A stretch of DNA of 64,000 bases from Campylobacter sp. RM16189 (lineage in GTDB: Bacteria; Campylobacterota; Campylobacteria; Campylobacterales; Campylobacteraceae). Positions 18,769 to 27,225 of the stretch are shown here, in pieces. Below the pieces are notes generated by a model that was not told where the DNA came from, ran no database searches, and saw only the letters and a program-made list of their open reading frames with translations. The translations under genes and the position numbers were made by a program. How positions within the stretch are numbered: the first letter of the stretch is position 1; the number at the start of each line of letters is the position of its first letter. Location: contig NZ_LIWR01000004.1 in NCBI RefSeq assembly GCF_012978815.1, positions 1 through 64,000 of the forward strand. The letters run 5' to 3'.

Positions 18769-19476
18769 ATGGGAAGAGCATTTGAATATAGGCGAGCGTC
18801 CAAAGAAGCGCGCTGGGATAAGATGAGCAAGGTATTTCCAAAGCTTGCAAAAGCGATTACAGTAGCAGCCAAAGAGGGCGGATCAGACCCCGATATGAAT
18901 CCAAAGCTTCGCTCGGCGATAGCTGCCGCAAAAAATGAAAATATGCCAAAAGATAATATCGATGCGGCTATAAAGCGCGCAAACGGCAAAGATAGTGCAG
19001 ATATAAAAACCATATCTTATGACGGCAAGGCAGCTCATGGAGTGCAAATCATAGTGGAGTGCGCTACCGATAATCCTACGAGAACAGTGGCCAATGTAAA
19101 AGCTATTTTTAGTAAAAATGGAGGAGAAATTTTACCAAGCGGAAGCCTGGGCTTTATGTTTACGAGAAAGAGCGTTTTCGAGCTTGAAAAGCCAAATTTG
19201 GAGCTTGATGAGATTGAACTTGAATTAATAGACTTTGGACTAACCGAGCTTGAAGAAGAAGACGGAATTTTATATATTTATGGCGACTACACAAGCTTTG
19301 GTACACTTCACGATGGCATAGAAAAACTCGGACTTGAGGCCAAAAAATCAAGCCTGCAATACATTGCAAATTCTCCTATAAATTTAAGCGAAGAGCAGAT
19401 GGAAGAGATAGAAAAGCTGCTTGATAAGTTAGAAGACGACGATGACGTTCAAGCCGTATATACAAATATTGAATAA
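18769..19476 (+). CDS. yebC: YebC/PmpR-family protein
   Basis: The 235-residue protein starts [19 protein letters not shown], the Campylobacter version of the family N terminus, and contains [15 protein letters not shown] and [17 protein letters not shown], both diagnostic. Members were described as DNA-binding transcription regulators (PmpR), and more recently some (YebC2/YebC-type) as translation factors that ease ribosome stalling at proline runs. Which applies here cannot be told. The start is fixed by AAGGAA upstream, which rules out the ATG at 18718. It is followed by ppiB after 17 bases. Confidence 0.93.
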   Translation: MGRAFEYRRASKEARWDKMSKVFPKLAKAITVAAKEGGSDPDMNPKLRSAIAAAKNENMPKDNIDAAIKRANGKDSADIKTISYDGKAAHGVQIIVECATDNPTRTVANVKAIFSKNGGEILPSGSLGFMFTRKSVFELEKPNLELDEIELELIDFGLTELEEEDGILYIYGDYTSFGTLHDGIEKLGLEAKKSSLQYIANSPINLSEEQMEEIEKLLDKLEDDDDVQAVYTNIE

Positions 19477-19493
19477 ATTTAATAAGGGAAAAT

Positions 19494-19988
19494 ATGAGAA
19501 ACGAAGAGCTAAAAGTTTACGATATAAACAAAGATGAGTTGGCGAAATTTAAATTTGCTATTATACATACGCAAAAAGGAGACATCAAGCTTGAGCTATT
19601 TGGGGAAGAGGTGCCACAAACAGTTACTAATTTTGCAACTTTAGCCAATGACGGCTTTTATGACGGTCTGAATTTCCACCGCGTAATCCCGAATTTTGTT
19701 ATCCAAGGAGGATGCCCATACGGTACAGGCACGGGAGGTCCGGGCTGGAGAATAAAATGCGAATGTGTAGACCAAAAGAGTAAACATAAACGCGGTAGTC
19801 TCTCTATGGCTCATGCAGGACGCGATACCGGCGGAAGTCAATTTTTCGTATGCCATAGCGCACAGCCTCATCTTGATGGAGTTCATACTGTTTTTGGACA
19901 GGTCGTAGATGACGAAAGCCTAAAAACACTTGACTCTATAAGAGCTGGTGATAAAATAGACTCTATCGAGATAAAAGATAATTTATAA
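19494..19988 (+). CDS. ppiB: Cytoplasmic peptidyl-prolyl cis-trans isomerase (cyclophilin)
   Basis: The 164-residue cyclophilin has [13 protein letters not shown], the catalytic Arg in that motif, [26 protein letters not shown] and [12 protein letters not shown], all core cyclophilin motifs. No signal peptide is visible, so it acts in the cytoplasm. It probably shares a transcript with yebC and is closed by the strong hairpin at 19995. Confidence 0.93.
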   Translation: MRNEELKVYDINKDELAKFKFAIIHTQKGDIKLELFGEEVPQTVTNFATLANDGFYDGLNFHRVIPNFVIQGGCPYGTGTGGPGWRIKCECVDQKSKHKRGSLSMAHAGRDTGGSQFFVCHSAQPHLDGVHTVFGQVVDDESLKTLDSIRAGDKIDSIEIKDNL

Positions 19989-19994
19989 AAACTA

Positions 19995-20027
19995 TTAAGA
20001 TTAAAGCTTATAAAGCTTTAATCTTAA
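19995..20027 (+). terminator. Terminator after ppiB
   Basis: A perfect 15-bp inverted repeat (arms TTAAGATTAAAGCTT and its complement) with a 3-base loop lies 6 bases after the ppiB stop. There is no clear T-run behind it, so termination strength is uncertain. Confidence 0.6.
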
Positions 20028-20140
20028 CTATCTCATAAAATTCATTTATAAATATAACTTTTGCAATAATATTTATTTAATAATTTCTTGGATAAAATAT
20101 CATTATCTTTAAAAAAAATAATTAATTTAAAGGATTATGC

Positions 20141-21487
20141 TTGATAGAAAAAGTTTCAAGTGAAGATTCAAAACAACCTCAAATAAAATCCCAAAAAAGT
20201 AAATTTAAAAGAATTGTTACAAGCCTTGCGTTCTGGGTAGTTTTAGGTATAGCTGCTGGTATTTTCGTAGGAGTTACCTTCCCTGATCTTGGTGTGGCTA
20301 GCAAACCGGGAATAGACTGGTTTATAAGGGCTTTAAAGGCTCTAATAGGGCCTATTATCTTCCTTACTATAGTATCTGGTATTATTGGTCTTGAAAGCAT
20401 GAAGGATCTTGGCAGTATAGGACTAAAGGGCTTTATCTACTTTGAAATAGTAAGCACGATAGCTCTTGCTGTTGGAATTTTATTTGGAGAAGTATTAAAA
20501 CCTGGACATGATATGCATTTGGATTGGACTACACTAGATCCAGGAAGCATAGAAAAATACACATATATAGATAAAGATGTTGGCTCCGTCTGGTCAATAC
20601 TAAAAAGTGCGGTACCAAGCGATCCTATAACGCCTTTCTTGCATTCAAACACATTGCAAGTGCTTTTTATGGCGATAGTTACTGCGATTACTATTTCCTT
20701 TTTAAAGAGCGACTACAAAAAGAAAATTTTAAAACCGCTTGAGTTTGTTCAGCATTACGTATTAAAACTTCTTACCATACTAATGCTTTTTAGCCCTGTT
20801 GCTGCGTTTTCTGCAATGGCATTTTTGATAGGCAAATTTGGCATAGATTCACTTTTAGGAATGATAGAGCTTCTACTAGTAATGGCAGCAGCTAGCCTAT
20901 TTTTTATTTTTGTGGTTCTTGGCACTATATGCTATTTTGCTAAGGTCAATATATTTAAATTTATGCGCTTTATAGCAAAAGAAGTTTTAGTAGTATTTGC
21001 GACAAGCTCGTCAGAAACGGCTCTGGCACCACTTATGCAAAAACTAGAAAAAGCGGGCATCCATAGAGGTGCAGTAGGGCTTATAATACCTACAGGATAT
21101 TCTTTTAATCTTGATTGCACCAATATATACTTAAGCCTTAGCGTTATCTTTCTGGCTCAAGCTTTTGGCATACCTCTAACTATCGAGCACCTAATACAAA
21201 TTTTAGTTATATTGATGGTTACAAGCAAGGGTGCAGTAGGAGTTACCGGATCTGGATTTATAGTTTTAGCAGGCACCCTAGCGGCCCTACCTAGTGCCGG
21301 AATACCTGTAGTTACGGTAGCGGTACTACTGGGAGTAGATAAATTTATGTCAGAGATGAGAGCGGTAGGAAATCTATGTGGTAATGCCGTTGGATGTCTA
21401 ATCATATCAATTTGGGACAAGAAAGTAAATATGGAGCAATTTCGCTACGCATTAGATCATCCTGAAGAATTTGAATTTCATGCATAA
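20141..21487 (+). CDS. Dicarboxylate/amino acid:cation symporter (SDF family)
   Basis: The 448-residue protein is of the sodium/proton dicarboxylate symporter fold, with about eight membrane helices and two re-entrant hairpins. Visible signatures are the serine-rich TSSSETALAPLM hairpin and SFNLDCTNIYLS, the equivalent of the NMDGT cation-binding motif, and SKGAVGVTGSGF for the second hairpin. Substrates in the family are glutamate, aspartate or C4-dicarboxylates. The start is TTG 20141, with AAAGGA a suitable distance upstream; the ATG at 20137 is out of frame. It faces a decayed paralogue of the same family across a shared terminator. Confidence 0.88.
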   Translation: MIEKVSSEDSKQPQIKSQKSKFKRIVTSLAFWVVLGIAAGIFVGVTFPDLGVASKPGIDWFIRALKALIGPIIFLTIVSGIIGLESMKDLGSIGLKGFIYFEIVSTIALAVGILFGEVLKPGHDMHLDWTTLDPGSIEKYTYIDKDVGSVWSILKSAVPSDPITPFLHSNTLQVLFMAIVTAITISFLKSDYKKKILKPLEFVQHYVLKLLTILMLFSPVAAFSAMAFLIGKFGIDSLLGMIELLLVMAAASLFFIFVVLGTICYFAKVNIFKFMRFIAKEVLVVFATSSSETALAPLMQKLEKAGIHRGAVGLIIPTGYSFNLDCTNIYLSLSVIFLAQAFGIPLTIEHLIQILVILMVTSKGAVGVTGSGFIVLAGTLAALPSAGIPVVTVAVLLGVDKFMSEMRAVGNLCGNAVGCLIISIWDKKVNMEQFRYALDHPEEFEFHA

Positions 21488-21518
21488 TTTAAGAGGAGAG
21501 ATTAAATCTCCTCTTAAA
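21488..21518. terminator. Bidirectional terminator between convergent symporter genes
   Basis: A perfect 12-bp inverted repeat (TTTAAGAGGAGA / TCTCCTCTTAAA, loop of 7) starts right after the symporter stop and ends 5 bases before the stop of the opposing pseudogene. The AAA/TTT ends serve both directions. Confidence 0.8.
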
Positions 21519-21523
21519 TTAAA

Positions 21524-22809
21524 TTAGCTATTCCAAATTTCCTCATCTAGCTCACGTTCACTTTTAGCCACAAAAACTGCGCCCATCATATCCCCAACCA
21601 CATTCATAGATGTTCTTCCCATGTCAAGTATGGCATCAATGCCCAAAATCATACCGTAAGCTATAGCTATCACGCTACTAGCCTCTACTTTTAAACCTAC
21701 AGATTCAAGAACCATAAGAAGCATTACAGCTCCTGCTCCAGGCACAACTGCTGTTCCGATGGAGGCCAATAAAGCAGTTATTACTACTGTTAATTGCTGA
21801 GAAAAATCAAGTGGCATGCCTACTACGTTTGCAATAAATATCGCACAAACTCATAAATATATAGTTGCTCCATCCATATTGATAGTTGAACCCACAGGCA
21901 AAGTAAAACCATAAATACTTCTATGTACACCCATATCTTTTTCAGCAGTCTCCATAGAGATAGGCAAAGTGGCTCCAGAAGACCTAGTAACAAATGCAGT
22001 AATCATAGGAGGACGCACTTTTTTTATAAAAACAATCGGATTTAGTCCAACAATCAAGCACGCCACACAATAAACTAATGAAATTTGCAAAGCAAGCCCT
22101 ATATATACGCTTATAGTCACATTAGCCAAAGGACCAAACGCCTCTTCTGCGCCACTTTTTGAAAATACTATAAGAATAAGAGCAAACACACCAATAGGCG
22201 CATATTGCATAACCCAACCAACAACTTTAAACATAACGCTACTTACGCCCTCAAAAAACAGATAAACATTATTAGCCGCATTTCTTACAGCCTGACTTTC
22301 ACTGTCTTTGCAAAAAGCCAAAGCGATTCCAAAGAATAGACAAAAACATATAGTCGGCAAAACCTCGGCATTCGCTATAGAGCCAAATAGGTTAGTAGGA
22401 ATTATATTTAATAAAATTTCAACCAATCCAGGAGATTTAGCCTCTTTGGCCACTCCTGCGATATGAGCCAACTCAAGCCCTACTCCTGGCTTAAAAATAG
22501 ATCCAACAAAAAGTCCTATTACTATCGCACAAAGCGAAGTAGCCATATAAAACACTATAATTTTTCACACCGACTTTTCCAAGATGTGCAGGAGAAGTAC
22601 TGCTAGCACCAACTATCAAAGTACAGACTATGACAGGGATCATAATCATCTTTAAAAGCCTTATAAAGATATCTCCAAAAGGTTTTTAAGATCTCTATCG
22701 CGCTGGAATATCATATAAAATATAGCACCCAAAATAAGACCTATTAAAATTCTAACCAATAAATTACTTTTGAAGTAAAAACTAAAAATACTTTTTTTGA
22801 CTCAGCCAC
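21524..22809 (-). pseudogene. Decayed dicarboxylate/amino acid:cation symporter gene
   Basis: Joined across three lesions, this would encode about 428 residues of the SDF symporter family. It starts at GTG 22809 behind a strong AAGGAGG. Near 22681 the coding strand reads AAAAACCTTTTGGAG where one more base would keep the frame into [11 protein letters not shown]. Near 22560 one extra A puts the frame off before [18 protein letters not shown] at 21851-21853 interrupts [12 protein letters not shown] where a Ser codon is expected. The intact middle shows TRSSGATLPISMETAEK and the NMDGATIY motif. Three independent lesions argue against sequencing error. It is a paralogue, not a copy, of the intact gene at 20141: their protein sequences differ widely. 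Confidence 0.88.
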
Positions 22810-23019
22810 AAAAGCCTCCTTGATATTTGATTGGTATCTGATTTTATCTTTATTTGTCTTAAAAGGATAATGATTTTAAAAAAACCTAATAAATTTAAAT
22901 TGAGTGTTAAAAATAATCCAAATTTTTAAAATTTTAGAGAATTTAGCTTAAAAAATATTTCTTATAAAATTTATAAATTTTATTTTAAACTTATTAATTT
23001 ATTTTAATTTTTATTACAC

Positions 23020-23025
23020 TATAAT
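23020..23025 (+). promoter_or_regulatory. Promoter -10 box and ribosome-binding site for pepT
   Basis: TATAAT lies 36 bases before the pepT ATG, within a very AT-rich stretch (about 22810-23045) that holds no gene. AGGAGG at 23050-23055 is a strong ribosome-binding site. Confidence 0.55.
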
Positions 23026-23060
23026 TTTATAAATTTTTAATCTAAATTTAGGAGGAATAA

Positions 23061-24293
23061 ATGGATATAGTCGAAAGATTTTTGCGATATACAAAAATCA
23101 ACACAACTACAAATAGAGAGGCTGGAGCTGCTGGCATAATGCCTTCAAATCCTGTTGAAATGGAGCTTGCAAAGCTTCTTGAAAACGAGCTAAAAGAGCT
23201 TGGACTAAAAGATATAAAAAGGCGCGAGAATAGTATAACAACTGCTATTTTGCCTTCAAATTCAAGCAAAAAGCTTCCATCGGTTGCATTTTTTGCACAC
23301 CTTGATACAAGCGCGGAGCAAAAAAACGATACTAAAGCTCAAATAGTAAGCTACAAAGGCGGAGATATAACTCTAAATAAAGAGCTAAATATCGTAATGA
23401 AAGAAAGTGAATTTCCAGAACTTAAAAACTATGTAGGCGATGATATAATAGTAACCGATGGCACTAGCTTGCTTGGGGCGGATGATAAGGCTGCAATAGC
23501 GAGCATTATGAATGCTTTGCAATTTTTTGTGCAAAATCCTGATATCGAGCACGGCGATATAGTGGCTTGCTTCTTGCCTGATGAAGAGCAAGGGCTTAGA
23601 GGAGCTAAGGCACTAAATATAAGCGAGATAAACACAGATTTTGGTTACTGTTTGGATTGCTGTGGCATAGGTGAGTTTATATATGAAAACTGGAATGCGG
23701 GCGATGCGGTGGTTACTTTTACAGGTCAATCCGCTCATCCAATGAATGCAAAAGGTAAACTTATAAATTCACTTCTTATGGCACATAAATTTATCTCTAT
23801 GCTTCCTGGTGGAGAGGCTCCCGAGTATACCGAAAATAGAGAGGGATACTACTGGGTAAAAGAGCTTAGCGGAAATAGTGCAAAGACTGTTTTAAAACTT
23901 GATGTAAGAGAATTTAATGATAAAAAATATTCCGAGAGAATGCAATTTTTACAAGATTTAACAGACTCTTGCAATAAAATTTGGGGTGCCGGCAGAGTAA
24001 GTATAAAACTTTCCGATAGATACAAAAATGTTTACAACTATCTTACAGAAGGCGAAAATAGTCTTCCTATAGTGGCTGCCAAAAAAGCTTATGAAAGCTT
24101 AGGTATCACACCAAAAGTTATCCCTATGAGAGGCGGATATGACGGATCGGTAATATCCGAAAAAGGAATTCCTTGCCCAAATATCTTTACAGGCGCCCAC
24201 AACTTCCACTCAATATATGAATACCTGCCGGTTAAATCTCTTCATGCTTCAAGCAACGTTGTTAAAGAGATAATAAAAAATTTAGCAAAATAA
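23061..24293 (+). CDS. pepT: Peptidase T (tripeptide aminopeptidase)
   Basis: This M20-family zinc aminopeptidase removes the N-terminal residue of tripeptides in the cytoplasm. The 410-residue length is typical. Metal and catalytic motifs are visible: FFAHLDTS (His and Asp), TDGTSLLGADDKAA (bridging Asp), the catalytic DEEQGLRGA, and the C-terminal FTGAHNFHSIYEY (last zinc His). The dimerisation insert runs from about residue 205 to 315. It stands alone between the pseudogene and a hairpin at 24302. Confidence 0.94.
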   Translation: MDIVERFLRYTKINTTTNREAGAAGIMPSNPVEMELAKLLENELKELGLKDIKRRENSITTAILPSNSSKKLPSVAFFAHLDTSAEQKNDTKAQIVSYKGGDITLNKELNIVMKESEFPELKNYVGDDIIVTDGTSLLGADDKAAIASIMNALQFFVQNPDIEHGDIVACFLPDEEQGLRGAKALNISEINTDFGYCLDCCGIGEFIYENWNAGDAVVTFTGQSAHPMNAKGKLINSLLMAHKFISMLPGGEAPEYTENREGYYWVKELSGNSAKTVLKLDVREFNDKKYSERMQFLQDLTDSCNKIWGAGRVSIKLSDRYKNVYNYLTEGENSLPIVAAKKAYESLGITPKVIPMRGGYDGSVISEKGIPCPNIFTGAHNFHSIYEYLPVKSLHASSNVVKEIIKNLAK

Positions 24294-24301
24294 TAAATAC
24301 A

Positions 24302-24324
24302 AAAGGCTGTTTAAAGCAGCCTTT
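24302..24324 (+). terminator. Terminator after pepT
   Basis: An 8-bp perfect stem (AAAGGCTG / CAGCCTTT) with a 7-base loop, 9 bases beyond the pepT stop codon; no long T-run follows. Confidence 0.55.
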
Positions 24325-24597
24325 GACTTATCTTAAAACTTTGGCTCTGTTAAAATATAGTGTTGATTATGATATTTTAGATTCCAAAAAATGTAACTAA
24401 ATATTGTATAAAAGACGATAATGTCCGAAATTAGCAATCGACGTAAATGACTTTTTAAATTTATAGTATATCTTTAGTGTTTTACATTTATAACGATTAA
24501 GCTTAGTATTTTTTGCCAAGAAATATCACAATTAGGTATTTTAATAGAAACTAAAATATATAGAAAATTTTAAATTTATAGATCAAGTGGTTTAAAA
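24325..24597. other. Gene-free AT-rich intergenic stretch
   Basis: Between the pepT and dcuC terminators I see no open frame with gene-like character. The only notable element is the IS-end-like 26-mer at 24343-24368, listed separately. Confidence 0.6.
24343..24368 (+). repeat. Solo IS-end-like sequence, copy 1
   Basis: Begins GGCTCTGTT and ends TTGATT at position 26. A second sequence at 39698-39723 has the same first nine and last six bases at the same spacing and 17 of 26 identical positions overall. No transposase gene adjoins either. They may be relics of one insertion-sequence family, but the similarity is short. Confidence 0.25.
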
Positions 24598-24616
24598 GAG
24601 GCGGGAGATCCGCCTC
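24598..24616 (-). terminator. Terminator after the dcuC-like gene
   Basis: A 7-bp GC-rich stem (GAGGCGG / CCGCCTC) with a 5-base loop, followed on the minus strand by TTTT, 14 bases past the stop of the gene at 24631. A classical intrinsic terminator. Confidence 0.8.
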
Positions 24617-24630
24617 GAAGTTTATAATTT

Positions 24631-25920
24631 TTAGAGCATAAAGAATGCTATTACCACAACAGCTATGGCCATAGCCGGAGCGGTTCTTTTTGCAATCTCA
24701 ATAGGGCTTACCATCGCAAGACCTGCACAAACGATAGCAGCACCAGCAATTGGAGATGATGAGCGACCAAGAGCACCTGCTATAGCAGCAGCCATACCAA
24801 GTTTGGTTTGCTCGAAACCAAGATCTTGAGCGTGTACAGTTATAGCACCGTTAAACGCCATAGTAGCAGCATCGCCAGAACCTGTAACTACAGCCATTAG
24901 ATAAGGTATAAACGTACCTCCAAGTCTTACGAACTCTTCTGAGTGTTTTAATACGTTAGTAACAGCATCTATGGCTCCGCAAGCCTTAAGACCGGCAACG
25001 AAAACGCCCGCAGCGATGATGATACCGATAACCTCAGCATAAGCGCTTCCCATACCTTTGAAGAACTCTGAAGTAATCTTTTCTGGGCTTGTCCATGTTA
25101 CAAATACAGCCAAAATAGCACCAAGCAACATAGCTTCGGCAACACCCATCTTAGTCCAAGTTAAAAATGAAATCTTATGTAGATCAGTTCCGCCAATAAC
25201 AAGAATAATAAGTGGTACTAAAGGCATAAGAGCAAATAAAATATTTACTTTTATAGGCTCTGCAGTAGCTGCGTCTCCGACTTTTTGTGAAAAATCTTGA
25301 CCTTTTTGATAGTCTTTAAACAATATAGCCGTAACGCTTAATATAACTAAAACAACTATAAATGCAGCCATAGCATTTGGAAATTGAACCTTAATAACAT
25401 CAGGTATAGTTACCTTAGCCATATCTGAAACAAATGCGTTGTGTGCTGATCCAGGACTTAACACTCCACCGAAAGTTCCTGAAAATACAGCAGCGCCAGC
25501 CATAGCAGGACGAACACCAGAAGCCATAAGAAGAGGTATCATAGTGGCACCAACAGCAGCAGAACATCCAGCAGCAGAAGGGATAGCTATGTTAACAAAA
25601 AATGTAATCACGAATGTGAGAGGAACAAGTAAAAATCCTATATTTTTCATAGGTTTTGTAAGTAGAGTAACCAGATGCTGATCACACTTAGTAACCTTCA
25701 TAACGTAAGCAAAACCCATACTCGCACAAATAGCCTTAATAAGTCCTGCTGAAGTCATTGACTTTGTAAACTGAGCAAGAGCATCAAGAGGAGTAAGGCA
25801 AATCGCGCAAAGCACCAAACCAACACCTATAAGGACGGTTTTAGTCTCTCTCTTTTTAATAAGCAGATATACAACTGCAACTAAGCCTAAAACGGCACAT
25901 ATTAGCTTTAAAGTAGCCAT
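24631..25920 (-). CDS. dcuC: C4-dicarboxylate transporter, DcuC family
   Basis: The 429-residue protein has about twelve hydrophobic helices and the family-like segments NIAIPSAAGCSAAVGATMIPLL (around residues 111-132), VFSGTFGGVLSPGSAHNAF and VTGSGDAATMAFNGAI. DcuC-type carriers exchange or export succinate during fumarate respiration, which would fit the frdCAB operon in the same window. The exact substrate is an inference; related families carry citrate or other organic acids. It is a single-gene transcript with its own terminator at 24598. Confidence 0.75.
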   Translation of the reverse strand: MATLKLICAVLGLVAVVYLLIKKRETKTVLIGVGLVLCAICLTPLDALAQFTKSMTSAGLIKAICASMGFAYVMKVTKCDQHLVTLLTKPMKNIGFLLVPLTFVITFFVNIAIPSAAGCSAAVGATMIPLLMASGVRPAMAGAAVFSGTFGGVLSPGSAHNAFVSDMAKVTIPDVIKVQFPNAMAAFIVVLVILSVTAILFKDYQKGQDFSQKVGDAATAEPIKVNILFALMPLVPLIILVIGGTDLHKISFLTWTKMGVAEAMLLGAILAVFVTWTSPEKITSEFFKGMGSAYAEVIGIIIAAGVFVAGLKACGAIDAVTNVLKHSEEFVRLGGTFIPYLMAVVTGSGDAATMAFNGAITVHAQDLGFEQTKLGMAAAIAGALGRSSSPIAGAAIVCAGLAMVSPIEIAKRTAPAMAIAVVVIAFFML

Positions 25921-26006
25921 ATTTAACCTTTCTTATAAATTGTATATAATGTTTACATACTGTTTAATTATATTCATCTTAATTTTAAATAAAAATTAAA
26001 ATCTAT

Positions 26007-26711
26007 CTAAAATGTAAAACTATCTCCAACCGCGATACTTTCCGTATCTTTTTTATAGCGCATTTTTAATACAGCATCATTTCCTAGTATCTTTGCGCTA
26101 TTGCCGGCTATCTTTAGTCCAACCCCTTCAGGTAGAGCGTAGATGATACTCTCTTGATTTACTATCAAAAACTCTTCAAGCCTCTCTTCCCTACTCTCTC
26201 CATTATGTCCAGCTATCTTTCCGCTAATGAAGTGAGGGTTGATTTGATGAGGGAAAATATTTAAAGCGTCAAAAAGTTTTGGCATTATGATAGGCATATC
26301 GTTTGTTGTCATAATAGTACTTCCAGCTACGTTTGCGCCAGCAGACCAGCCAAAATACGGAGTTCCGGCCTCAACTTTCTCTCTTATTGCATCAACTAAA
26401 TCATATTTATATAGATAATAAAGCAAAACAAAGGTGTTCCCCCCTCCTATTGATATTGCTTTAGCATTCTTTACAGCCTGTTTTGGATCGTTAAATCTAT
26501 GAATTGATTTTATATTTTTATTTTGGAGACAATCTTGAACCTTAAGCTCATATTCATCGTTTGTGCGTCTAACTCCCGCATAAGGGATAAAGAGTACCTC
26601 CTCATCGCAAACTCCATGCTCTGTCAAAAACTCGTTAATCCAAGGCCTACAGTGGTTTAAATAACCAGTATCCTTGTAGCCTGAACTGCTTAAAAGCAAA
26701 GCTTTTTTCAT
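26007..26711 (-). CDS. pepE: Dipeptidase E (Asp-X dipeptidase)
   Basis: This S51 serine peptidase hydrolyses dipeptides with N-terminal aspartate. The protein is 234 residues from ATG 26711, which has AGGAG just upstream; an earlier in-frame start (26762) adds a non-conserved tail. The nucleophile motif GWSAGANVAG (Ser123) sits after SIGGGNTF as in the E. coli enzyme, and INPHFISG supplies the expected catalytic His. With pepT nearby it suggests a lifestyle of peptide and aspartate use. Confidence 0.9.
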   Translation of the reverse strand: MKKALLLSSSGYKDTGYLNHCRPWINEFLTEHGVCDEEVLFIPYAGVRRTNDEYELKVQDCLQNKNIKSIHRFNDPKQAVKNAKAISIGGGNTFVLLYYLYKYDLVDAIREKVEAGTPYFGWSAGANVAGSTIMTTNDMPIIMPKLFDALNIFPHQINPHFISGKIAGHNGESREERLEEFLIVNQESIIYALPEGVGLKIAGNSAKILGNDAVLKMRYKKDTESIAVGDSFTF

Positions 26712-27006
26712 AATACTCTCCTGTAATAAATGTTTTTTATTATTGTTGTATTCTAAAAACAACTTTAAATTTAAAAAAATATAAAAAATAATTTTTAAAA
26801 ATCTAATTTATAAAACGATATATAAATAATGCTTAAAAAAGGGTTAAAAGCTACGCTTAAGTAAATATTTTATTAATAAACCCAGGCAATAAAAATCAAA
26901 TAAATTTTTAAGCAAAAAGCCACCTTAAAATCACACATTCCAACTAAAATTTAAAATACTGGGTATTAAAAATCGCCATATTCTTAATTTCTTTAAATTT
27001 AAATTA
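26712..27006. other. Gene-free AT-rich stretch
   Basis: About 295 bases between pepE and the small membrane protein at 27007. I see runs of A/T, the pepE ribosome-binding site and no convincing gene, RNA or clear hairpin. Confidence 0.5.
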
Positions 27007-27225
27007 TCAATTTTTAAATTCTTTAAAATTTAAACAAATACCAATTGCAAGCTGGCAAAGTCCTGCTGCAAAGAAAAAATATATAAAATCCAAAAATTTA
27101 TTATCATTCATAATCATAAGAAAAACAAACAAAACAAGGCAAACAATAGAACCCAAATAAAATCTCTTGTCAAGTCTTGCAAAAGCGATAAAAGCTACAC
27201 TTAAGATTCCAAGCAAAATGCTCAT
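27007..27225 (-). CDS. Small membrane protein, DUF3325-like
   Basis: The 72-residue product has two or three hydrophobic helices and ends hydrophilic (LNFKEFKN). It starts 4 bases inside the end of the PepSY gene. In many proteobacteria a small DUF3325 membrane protein follows a PepSY reductase in siderophore-iron operons; length, topology and position agree, but no unique motif can be read. Confidence 0.55.
   Translation of the reverse strand: MSILLGILSVAFIAFARLDKRFYLGSIVCLVLFVFLMIMNDNKFLDFIYFFFAAGLCQLAIGICLNFKEFKN

Noticed and set aside
20137..20139. ATG as start codon of the symporter gene
   Set aside because: It is out of frame with the long open frame; the in-frame TTG at 20141 has a suitable ribosome-binding site.
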